A stretch of 38,792 bases of DNA from Anaerostipes sp. (lineage in GTDB: Bacteria; Bacillota; Clostridia; Lachnospirales; Lachnospiraceae), in assembly GCA_028697725.1 (NCBI GenBank), contig JAQVEG010000026.1, forward strand, positions 1 to 38,792, written 5' to 3'. Positions 32,011 to 38,792 of the stretch are shown one piece after another. Under the pieces are notes generated by a model that was given only the letters and a program-made list of their open reading frames with translations, ran no database searches and was not told where the DNA came from. The translations under genes were made by a program, and so were the position numbers. Positions within the stretch are counted from its first letter, which is position 1, and each line of letters opens with the position of its first letter.

Positions 32011-33114
32011 ATGAAAGAATTGAGAAGAAAATCTGTCTGGTTATGCATTCTTCTATTAACTGTCTGTTTCTTTACAGGCTGTTCAAAGAAAAAGGAAGAA
32101 GCACCAACCTTGGGAAAGCAGATTGAGAATTATAAGGGATTTGAATATTTAAAAGCAGTAGATTTAACAGGAGCTGTTGGGAAAGATAATAAAAAGGTAA
32201 AACAAGAGATTTATATCCCAGATGCTGACAATAAATATGTTAAAAATGATAATGCAGCAGTGACAACTCAGGGGGTTAATATTAGAGTTGAAGCGTTATC
32301 TGAAAGTTATCGTAAGCTATGTGATACTTCCACAAAGAAAATGATAGAGAAGTATGGTACATATAAAAGAGCCAATGTTTCCTATCTAAAAGAAGAAATT
32401 GATGATATGAAGATGATAAATGATGAGAAGGATGCTTATCAAAAAGGGATTGTAGTATCTCAAAACTATTCTGGAAAGTATGAAACAACATGTGTGACAG
32501 AATTTTGTACCAAATTAAGCAATGGCGTTATGATTCGTGTAAATGTTAAAATTAAGGACAGTGACGCTACGGAAAATACAGCAGCTGTAGTAAAGGAATT
32601 AAGTAATTATTACGGAATGAAAGTATATTGGGATGAGAGTAAAGCAAAAGGCTTATCAGAAAAATATACAAAGAATCCACCAACATATAAACGAGTGAGT
32701 GATGGACTTTATATTTATGAGATTCCAATGAAGTGGAAGAAAGATACATCTCGTTCCAAATATCCACTGTCTATCTATGCAGAAGATGGAACTTTCAATG
32801 TTGCAAAACCACATCTAGTTGTGACTTATTCAACAATGCAGGCAAAACATTCTCAGGTAACGGACAGTCTTTGTAGACAGATGCTACAAAAAATGGTTCC
32901 AAATGGAAGTGTTACAATGAAAAAAGTAACTTCACCAATGGAAAACAGCGTAGCATACAAAGGTACGGTAAAGAACAAAAATACAACGGTAACAGGATAT
33001 TATGTATTTTGTGATTATAACGTAATCACTTTTAACATAGGAAGCAGCAAGGAACCATCAAAGACACAGATAGAACCATTAGAACATGCATTTAATTCAA
33101 TAATAAAATATTAA
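32011..33114 (+). CDS. Putative lipoprotein of unknown function
   Basis: The 367-residue protein starts with a basic, hydrophobic signal peptide and lipobox FFTGC, giving lipidated C24 after cleavage, followed by a lysine-rich SKKKEE linker. It should be anchored on the outer face of the membrane. The rest (about 40-367) is a soluble mixed alpha/beta sequence with two similar-looking halves of basic character and no domain I recognise. It has its own terminator, and no neighbour suggests a role. Confidence 0.8.
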   Translation: MKELRRKSVWLCILLLTVCFFTGCSKKKEEAPTLGKQIENYKGFEYLKAVDLTGAVGKDNKKVKQEIYIPDADNKYVKNDNAAVTTQGVNIRVEALSESYRKLCDTSTKKMIEKYGTYKRANVSYLKEEIDDMKMINDEKDAYQKGIVVSQNYSGKYETTCVTEFCTKLSNGVMIRVNVKIKDSDATENTAAVVKELSNYYGMKVYWDESKAKGLSEKYTKNPPTYKRVSDGLYIYEIPMKWKKDTSRSKYPLSIYAEDGTFNVAKPHLVVTYSTMQAKHSQVTDSLCRQMLQKMVPNGSVTMKKVTSPMENSVAYKGTVKNKNTTVTGYYVFCDYNVITFNIGSSKEPSKTQIEPLEHAFNSIIKY

Positions 33115-33118
33115 AACC

Positions 33119-33158
33119 AAAGGCGGTTCATATTTTTATATGGGCTGTCTTTTTTTTG
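33119..33158 (+). terminator. Terminator after the lipoprotein gene
   Basis: AAAGGCGGTTCATA (33119-33132) pairs with 33139-33152 over 14 positions counting G-U pairs; loop of six, then a run of eight T. Confidence 0.85.
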
Positions 33159-33168
33159 TAGGAGTAAC

Positions 33169-33197
33169 TTGAAAGAAAATAAGAGAGAAGCTATAAT
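33169..33197 (+). promoter_or_regulatory. Promoter of hydF
   Basis: TTGAAA (33169-33174), 17-base spacer, TATAAT (33192-33197). Confidence 0.7.
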
Positions 33198-33238
33198 CAA
33201 GAGAGTGCTTATAAAAAGCTAGAAAAGGAGGCATGGGG

Positions 33239-34441
33239 ATGAGTTTAAATGATACTCCAAGAGGAGATAGAGTGCATATTGCACTGTTTGGAAAAAGGAA
33301 TGCAGGAAAGTCTAGTCTAATCAATGCACTAACAGGACAAGATTTGGCAATTGTATCCAATGTAAAGGGAACAACCACCGATCCTGTATATAAAGCAATG
33401 GAGCTTCTGCCACTTGGACCAGTTGTTATGATTGATACACCAGGGCTTGACGATGATGGAGAGCTTGGGCAAAAGAGAGTGGATAAGGCGAAACAAGTTT
33501 TAAATAAAACAGACATTGCATTAATTGTTGTGGATAGTAAGTGTGGAATGTCTCAGTTTGAAAATGATATGGTTACTTTGATAGAAGAAAAGAGATTACC
33601 ATACCTTATTGTATTTAATAAAATTGACGAAACCATATGTAAGGAAGATAGCGATCATATAATGAAGGCCAGTGCCGCGACAGGAAAAGGTATATTTGAG
33701 CTAAAAGAGAAATTAGGAACTTTGTTAAAAGCAGAGGATGAAAAACTTCGGATTGTGGGTGATTTGATTCAGTCAAATGATTTTGTTATTTTGGTTGTTC
33801 CAATTGATAGTGCTGCACCAAAAGGAAGATTGATTCTTCCACAGCAACAGACGATTCGTGATATTTTAGAAGCGAATGCATCTGCAATTGTTGTTAAAGA
33901 ATCCGGATTAGAAGAAACGCTAAAGAGCCTAGGGAAGAAACCAGCCTTGGTGATTACAGATTCTCAGGCGTTTGCAGTAGTATCTAAAATTGTGCCAGAA
34001 GATATACCACTAACTTCGTTTTCTATCTTATTTGCAAGATATAAGGGAGATTTGGAAGCAGAAGTGAAGGGAGTCAATGCACTGGAGAATTTAAAGGATG
34101 GAGACAAGATTCTAATTGCAGAGGGCTGTACACATCATCGTCAGTGTGATGATATTGGAACAGTGAAGATTCCAAGGTGGCTCAAAGAATATACGGGAAA
34201 ACAACTTGAAATTCATACTTCCAGCGGAGGGGGATTTCCAGAGGATTTAGATACTTACGATTTTGTAGTCCATTGTGGTGGATGTACCTTGAATCGAAAA
34301 GAAATGCAGCATAGAATAAGGAAAGTAAAACAGGCCAATGTTCCTATTGTAAATTATGGGGTGTTGATTGCTGCCATGACAGGGATTTTAAAACGAAGCT
34401 TAGAGCCATTTCCCAATATTGGTATGAAACTGAAGAAGTAA
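33239..34441 (+). CDS. hydF: [FeFe]-hydrogenase maturation GTPase HydF
   Basis: HydF is the scaffold on which the 2Fe subcluster of the hydrogenase H-cluster is assembled by HydE and HydG before transfer to the apo-hydrogenase. The 400-residue product has a GTPase domain (P-loop GKRNAGKSS at 18-26, TTTDP, DTPGLDD, FNKID). The C-terminal iron-sulfur ligand motifs are EGCTHHRQC and VHCGGCTLNRKEM. ATG 33239 is preferred to ATG 33233, which is only one base after the AAAGGAGG site. hydE, hydG and the hydrogenase are not in the window. Confidence 0.94.
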   Translation: MSLNDTPRGDRVHIALFGKRNAGKSSLINALTGQDLAIVSNVKGTTTDPVYKAMELLPLGPVVMIDTPGLDDDGELGQKRVDKAKQVLNKTDIALIVVDSKCGMSQFENDMVTLIEEKRLPYLIVFNKIDETICKEDSDHIMKASAATGKGIFELKEKLGTLLKAEDEKLRIVGDLIQSNDFVILVVPIDSAAPKGRLILPQQQTIRDILEANASAIVVKESGLEETLKSLGKKPALVITDSQAFAVVSKIVPEDIPLTSFSILFARYKGDLEAEVKGVNALENLKDGDKILIAEGCTHHRQCDDIGTVKIPRWLKEYTGKQLEIHTSSGGGFPEDLDTYDFVVHCGGCTLNRKEMQHRIRKVKQANVPIVNYGVLIAAMTGILKRSLEPFPNIGMKLKK

Positions 34442-34450
34442 CGATATTTC

Positions 34451-34479
34451 TTGACCAAAAACAAAGTATTTTGTAGAAT
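34451..34479 (+). promoter_or_regulatory. Promoter of the gltX operon
   Basis: TTGACC (34451-34456), 17-base spacer, TAGAAT (34474-34479). Confidence 0.68.
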
Positions 34480-34511
34480 GGAAGATAGAATATTTTCAAA
34501 GGAGAGAAAAC

Positions 34512-35969
34512 ATGAGTAAAGTAAGAACTAGATTTGCACCAAGTCCTACAGGGAAAATGCATGTAGGAAATTTAAGAACAGCTCTATATGCATATTTAAT
34601 TGCACGCCATGCAGGTGGAGATTTCATTTTAAGAATCGAAGATACAGATCAAGAACGTGAGCTAGAAGGTGCAGTTGATATTATATATAATACATTAAAA
34701 AAAGCTGGATTAAATCATGATGAAGGTCCAGATAAAGATGGTGGTGTTGGACCATATGTACAAAGTGAGAGAAATGCACAGGGAATCTATCTTGAATATG
34801 CAAAGAAGCTTATCGATGATGGACAGGCTTACTACTGCTTTTGTGATGATGAAAGATTAGATACATTGAAAGTAAAGGCTGGAGAGGTGATGATTAGTCA
34901 TTACGATAAGCACTGCCTTTCTTTAAGCAAAGAAGAAGTAGAAGAAAAGCTGGCATCAGGAGTTCCTTATGTTATCCGTCAAAATAATCCTACAGAGGGA
35001 ACTACATCATTTGTGGATGAGATTTATGGAGAAATTACAGTAGATAATATTGAACTTGATGATATGATTTTAATTAAGTCCGATGGTTTTCCAACTTATA
35101 ACTTTGCCAATGTTGTAGATGATCATTTACAAGGGATTACCCATGTAGTTCGTGGAAATGAATATTTGTCTTCAACTCCAAAGTACAATCGTTTATATGA
35201 TGCATTTGGATGGGATAAGCCAATTTACATTCACTGTCCGTTGATTACTGATGAAGAACATCATAAATTAAGTAAGAGAAAAGGACATTCTTCTTTTGAA
35301 GATTTAATTGAACAGGGATATCTTCCAGAGACAATCATTAACTTTGTAGCACTTCTTGGATGGAGTCCAGGGGGAGAACAAGAGATTTTCTCATTAAAAG
35401 AATTAGAAGAAATTTTTGATTACCATCATATGTCCAAAACTCCAGCAGTCTTTGATATGAAGAAGATTTCATGGATGAATGGAGAGTATATTAAGGCAAT
35501 GGATTTTGATGCATTTAAAGAGATTGCATTACCATATGTAAAAGAAGTAATTACAAGGGATATGAATTTCCATAAGATTTTAGAGATGGTAAAAACTCGA
35601 ATCGAAGTATTCTCGGAAATTAAAGAACACATTGATTTCTTTGAAAAAGTACCAGCATATGATATTGAGATGTACAAGCATAAGAAGATGAAGACAACAC
35701 CAGAATCTTCCTTAGAAGTATTAAAAGAGATTACACCAGTGTTTGAAGCATGGGAAGACTATAGTAATGATGCACTTTACGGAGTTTTAGTTGATTTTGC
35801 AAAGGGGCATGAGATGAAGAATGGTGCAGTGATGTGGCCAGTTCGTACGGCACTTTCTGGAAAGCAGATGACACCAGGTGGAGCAACTGAATTAATGGAG
35901 CTTTTAGGAAAAGAAGAATCTGTAAAGCGATTACATGATGCAATTGCTAAATTAGAGGCGGAGATTTAA
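34512..35969 (+). CDS. gltX: Glutamyl-tRNA synthetase
   Basis: This is a class I aminoacyl-tRNA synthetase of 485 residues. The HIGH-type motif is in [20 protein letters not shown] (H17) and the KMSKS-type motif is KLSKRKG at 252-258. It also has [10 protein letters not shown], the FCDDERLD zinc/insert region, [16 protein letters not shown] and a helical anticodon-binding C-terminus. Many Firmicutes use one non-discriminating enzyme for Glu and Gln tRNAs, which is possible here. The stop overlaps the helicase start (TAATG). Confidence 0.96.
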   Translation: MSKVRTRFAPSPTGKMHVGNLRTALYAYLIARHAGGDFILRIEDTDQERELEGAVDIIYNTLKKAGLNHDEGPDKDGGVGPYVQSERNAQGIYLEYAKKLIDDGQAYYCFCDDERLDTLKVKAGEVMISHYDKHCLSLSKEEVEEKLASGVPYVIRQNNPTEGTTSFVDEIYGEITVDNIELDDMILIKSDGFPTYNFANVVDDHLQGITHVVRGNEYLSSTPKYNRLYDAFGWDKPIYIHCPLITDEEHHKLSKRKGHSSFEDLIEQGYLPETIINFVALLGWSPGGEQEIFSLKELEEIFDYHHMSKTPAVFDMKKISWMNGEYIKAMDFDAFKEIALPYVKEVITRDMNFHKILEMVKTRIEVFSEIKEHIDFFEKVPAYDIEMYKHKKMKTTPESSLEVLKEITPVFEAWEDYSNDALYGVLVDFAKGHEMKNGAVMWPVRTALSGKQMTPGGATELMELLGKEESVKRLHDAIAKLEAEI

Positions 35970-37801
35970 TGCAGGAATGGAATGAGAATCAAAGACTTGC
36001 CATTATCCATAAAGATGGACCAATGATGGTTTTAGCAGGTCCTGGGGCAGGGAAGACTTTGGTTATTACCCATCGAACTAGATATTTAATTGAACATCAT
36101 CAAATCGATCCAAGAAATATATTGGTCATTACGTTTACGAGAATGGCAGCAAGAGAGATGAAACAAAGGTTCCAAAAGTTAACCGGTGAGCAATTGCCGG
36201 TTAGTTTTGGGACTTTTCATTCTGTATTTTTTATGATGTTAAAGTATGCCTATCATTTTAATGCAGGACATATTCTTCCAGAATCAAAAAAGTATCAGCT
36301 TCTAAAAGAAATTATAATTGATCATCATATTGAAATTGAGGATGAGGCAAACTTCCTTCAGGGAATTATAAGCGAGATTAGCATGGTAAAAGGACAGATG
36401 ATTGATATTGCATATTACCATAGCTCCAACTGCAGTGACGAGATATTTGCTGATATTTACGAAGCTTATCAAGAGAAGCTTCATTTGAACCGATGGATAG
36501 ATTTTGACGATATTTTAGTTTATACATATGAACTTCTCAAAGAACGAGAAGATATTCGTAAAATGTGGCAGGATAGATTTCAATATATTCTTGTAGATGA
36601 ATTTCAGGATATTAATCGGATTCAATATGAAATCATTAAAATGTTGGCAGCACCAAGAAATAATTTGTTTATTGTGGGAGATGATGACCAGTCAATTTAT
36701 CGTTTTCGAGGTGCAAATCCTGAGATTATGCTTGGGTTTACCAAAGATTATGAATCTGCAAAGAAAGTTACCCTTGACATTAATTATCGTTCAGAAGAAA
36801 GTATAGTAAGGGGAGCGAAGGAAGTAATTCAGAAGAATACCCATCGATATGATAAAGATATAAAAGCGGTTCATAAAGAAGGAATACCCATTGATATCCG
36901 CCAATTTAAGTCTCAATATCAGGAAAACCAATGGATGATTGAACGGATGAGAGCATCTCTTCAAAAGGGGATTCCCATTACAGAAATTGCGGTTTTATTC
37001 CGTACAAATTTAAATGCAAGATCCCTTGTGAGCAAACTAATGGAGTTTAATATTCCATTTACTATGAAGGATGATATCCCAAGTTTATATTCCCATTGGA
37101 TTGCCAGAGATTTGATGGATTATATGAAAATTGCATTAGGGGATCGAAGAAGGTCTACATTTTTTCGTGTGATGAACAGACCTAAAAGGTATATTAGTCA
37201 TGAATATCTTCCAGATTATGAAGTGGACTTTGAAGATTTAAAGGCTAAGGCGTCGGGAAAAGAATGGCTTTATGACTACATTGTAGAGTTTGAAGAGGAT
37301 ATTCGCCTGCTAACTAAGATGGCACCTGCAGTTGCAATCACTTATATTGCAAAGTCAGTGGGATATAACGTATATTTAAGAGATTATGCCAGATTCAGAA
37401 AGATTCCGGAAAATGAACTTCTTGATGTTGTAGAAGAATTAAAAGAAAGTGCCAAGGGATTTGATACATATGAAGAATGGTTTTCATTTATTCGGGAATT
37501 TGAAGAAAAGGCGAGAGAAAAGAAAAGACAAAAAGAGGAAGAAGAGCCGGGGATTGTACTGAGTACATATCATAGTGCCAAAGGGCTTGAGTTTGAGGAA
37601 GTATTTTTGATTGACGTAAATGAAGAAGTTGTTCCCCATAAAAAAGCAATCAAGGAAGAAGAAATTGAGGAAGAGCGACGGATGTTTTATGTGGGGATGA
37701 CTCGTGCAAAACGATATTTACATATACTTTCTGTTGAAAAGTTATATAATAGAGATAGTCAAAAGTCCCGTTTTCTAATTCCATTAGGAAAAGACTTGTA
37801 G
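35969..37801 (+). CDS. UvrD/PcrA-like superfamily 1 DNA helicase
   Basis: The 610-residue 3'-5' helicase has motif I AGPGAGKT (23-30), motif Ia ITFTRMAAREM, Walker B VDEFQDINRIQ, motif III GDDDQSIYRFRGA, motif IV VTLDINYRS, motif V STYHSAKGLEFEEVFLI and motif VI EERRMFYVGMTRAKRYLHI. It is about 100 residues shorter than PcrA, lacks the C-terminal tail, and belongs to a shorter clostridial branch. The start codon uses the last A of the gltX stop codon, so the two are coupled. A repair role is inferred from the family. Confidence 0.92.
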   Translation: MQEWNENQRLAIIHKDGPMMVLAGPGAGKTLVITHRTRYLIEHHQIDPRNILVITFTRMAAREMKQRFQKLTGEQLPVSFGTFHSVFFMMLKYAYHFNAGHILPESKKYQLLKEIIIDHHIEIEDEANFLQGIISEISMVKGQMIDIAYYHSSNCSDEIFADIYEAYQEKLHLNRWIDFDDILVYTYELLKEREDIRKMWQDRFQYILVDEFQDINRIQYEIIKMLAAPRNNLFIVGDDDQSIYRFRGANPEIMLGFTKDYESAKKVTLDINYRSEESIVRGAKEVIQKNTHRYDKDIKAVHKEGIPIDIRQFKSQYQENQWMIERMRASLQKGIPITEIAVLFRTNLNARSLVSKLMEFNIPFTMKDDIPSLYSHWIARDLMDYMKIALGDRRRSTFFRVMNRPKRYISHEYLPDYEVDFEDLKAKASGKEWLYDYIVEFEEDIRLLTKMAPAVAITYIAKSVGYNVYLRDYARFRKIPENELLDVVEELKESAKGFDTYEEWFSFIREFEEKAREKKRQKEEEEPGIVLSTYHSAKGLEFEEVFLIDVNEEVVPHKKAIKEEEIEEERRMFYVGMTRAKRYLHILSVEKLYNRDSQKSRFLIPLGKDL

Positions 37802-37815
37802 AAAGGAGCTATATT

Positions 37816-38307
37816 ATGGGAAAAGAACGAAAAATACCAAGACCGGGAGAGTTTTATCGTCATAGAAAAGGAAAACTGTACCAAATTATAACCATTGCAT
37901 GTCATTCTGAAACGATGGAAAGCCTAGTGATATATCAAGGGTTGTATGATGATTATAAGACGTATGCCAGACCTCTTTCTATGTTTTTGGATGAGAAAGA
38001 TGGAGAAAAAAGATTTAAGAGAGTAAAACTGCGTCAGGGAAGTGGGGACGATTTTATAAATGAAACGGTAGTGGAAGAAAAAAAGACTCCGAAACAAGAT
38101 ATTTTGCTTGAATTTCTAGATGCTCAAGGGATTCAAGAAAAATACAACGTTTTATGTTCTCGTGAGGAGAATATATCTGAAGCCGCATTGGATTCCATTG
38201 GGATCTCTATGGACTTTGTTCTGAACAGCAATGACAGAGAGGGAAAGATTGAAGAATTAAAAGAATTCCTGGAAACTAAAATAAAATATGAAAGTGGCCG
38301 AAGATAG
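37816..38307 (+). CDS. DUF1653-containing protein
   Basis: The 163-residue cytosolic protein has the DUF1653 core in its first half: PRPGEFYRHRKGKLYQIITIACHSE, VIYQGLYDDYKTYARPLSMF. The second half (about 80-163) is an acidic helical extension without known motif. An AAAGGAG site precedes ATG 37816, and it follows the helicase by 14 bases, so it belongs to the gltX-helicase operon. Function unknown. Confidence 0.85.
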   Translation: MGKERKIPRPGEFYRHRKGKLYQIITIACHSETMESLVIYQGLYDDYKTYARPLSMFLDEKDGEKRFKRVKLRQGSGDDFINETVVEEKKTPKQDILLEFLDAQGIQEKYNVLCSREENISEAALDSIGISMDFVLNSNDREGKIEELKEFLETKIKYESGRR

Positions 38308-38310
38308 ACA

Positions 38311-38352
38311 AAAAAAGTTTGCATATCAAAAAAATGATATGCAAACTTTTTT
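38311..38352. terminator. Bidirectional terminator between convergent genes
   Basis: A perfect 18-bp stem (AAAAAAGTTTGCATATCA, 38311-38328, with its complement at 38335-38352) has a six-A loop. A or T runs at both ends serve both the DUF1653 gene and the leftward DUF1292 gene, whose stop codon overlaps it. Confidence 0.92.
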
Positions 38353-38647
38353 ATTCATCGTCTTCTAAAAGAGCATCAAATGCAGCAGTAACTGCGTTGT
38401 ATTCGTCGTCATCTTCGATGTTGTCTAGGCGAACATCATCTTCGCTTGACTGTGTAAAACGATATAAAAGTAAACGACTTTCTGTCTCTTCATCTTCTAA
38501 ATCTTGAACTGGAACAAGTGCAATGTAATCTTGATCAGAATCATCGATTCCAAAAATAGTAACAACAGCACAATCTTCTTCTTGTCCATTATCTAATTCT
38601 AAGTGGATAACGGGCATCTCATCTTCTTGATATTGGTCTTCTGACAT
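38351..38647 (-). CDS. DUF1292-family protein (YrzB-like)
   Basis: The 98-residue, very acidic protein has the family core CAVVTIFGIDDSDQDYIALVPVQD followed by LLLYRF and an acidic C-terminus (RLDNIEDDDEYNAVTAAFDALLEDDE). DUF1292 proteins are small cytosolic proteins conserved in Firmicutes, often in the yrrL/yrzB region, with no established function. A GAGGT site precedes its ATG on the minus strand. It is transcribed toward the bidirectional terminator. Confidence 0.88.
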   Translation of the reverse strand: MSEDQYQEDEMPVIHLELDNGQEEDCAVVTIFGIDDSDQDYIALVPVQDLEDEETESRLLLYRFTQSSEDDVRLDNIEDDDEYNAVTAAFDALLEDDE

Positions 38648-38792
38648 AATAAGTACCTCTTTTCTTTAATTATCGTACTACTTCATAAATATACTAAAGA
38701 TAGGTGGAAAAAGCAAGGAAATAATCACTATAAAGCTGGAAATTGACATTCTATTTTGTGTATGATACGATACGAAAGAATATAGAGAATAG
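38648..38792 (+). promoter_or_regulatory. Intergenic end of the window with a rightward promoter
   Basis: TTGACA (38743-38748), 17-base spacer, TACGAT (38766-38771) with TGA before it: a strong promoter for a gene beyond the right edge. No gene starts within the window after it. Confidence 0.6.

Noticed and set aside
1-38792. CRISPR array, tRNA/rRNA genes, toxin-antitoxin or anti-phage cassette, complete IS or att sites
   Set aside because: No regularly spaced repeats, no recognisable RNA genes, no transposase or integrase; the only accessory traces are the RhuM/KilA-N and Rpn-like remnants.

Overview
The window looks like a chromosomal segment of a low-GC Gram-positive anaerobe, most likely a Lachnospiraceae/Clostridia member. 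The reasons are AT-rich DNA, strong AGGAGG ribosome sites, TG-extended -10 promoters, a SEC-C-tagged methionine aminopeptidase, the [FeFe]-hydrogenase maturase HydF, a Csp-type subtilase, Pta, and PTS genes with B. subtilis-style control (a Ser46-containing HPr and a SacY/LicT-type antiterminator site). I cannot name the genus. No rRNA, tRNA, CRISPR array or intact mobile element was seen.

Layout. 1-5.6 kb: tail of an unknown gene, maf, degV, a LysR regulator divergent from a YeiH-family transporter, a split ThrE-type exporter and a NUDIX hydrolase. 5.7-8.3 kb: map, then a Csp-like S8 protease whose ribosome site lies inside the map terminator. 8.3-9.7 kb: a small XRE regulator and a decayed RhuM/KilA-N chimera, the one clearly accessory patch. 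9.7-14.3 kb: a cysteine synthase-like enzyme, an ABC-F protein behind a long attenuator leader, and a ROK regulator with a PHP phosphoesterase. 14.4-16 kb: pta and a CarD-like regulator. 16.1-20.4 kb: a dltABCD operon for D-alanylation of teichoic acids, with a short DltX-like ORF at its 3' end that overlaps dltD. 20.5-21.1 kb: an anchored TPR protein. 21.2-26.9 kb: an L-sorbose PTS operon (IIA, IIB, IIC, IID, SorE, an RpiR regulator, SorD) taking L-sorbose to fructose-6-phosphate. 26.9-31.9 kb: a HlyIII-like membrane protein, hflX, a shortened BglG/SacY-type antiterminator, and the general PTS genes ptsH-ptsI preceded by a recognisable antiterminator RNA site overlapping a terminator. 32-38.8 kb: a lipoprotein, hydF, gltX, a UvrD-type helicase, DUF1653 and DUF1292 proteins.

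The most interesting signals are regulatory. (1) The ABC-F gene has a four-codon leader ORF (Met-Arg-Ile-Lys) that fits the macrolide-arrest pattern [R/K]-x-[R/K], mutually exclusive RNA pairings, and a terminator whose 3' arm carries the gene's own ribosome site. (2) ptsHI appear to be controlled by an RNA antiterminator whose likely regulator, about 0.8 kb upstream, has lost its first PRD domain. (3) A DltX-like microprotein sits at the end rather than the beginning of the dlt operon. (4) A perfect 32-bp palindrome lies inside the KilA-N remnant and encodes the same decapeptide on both strands.
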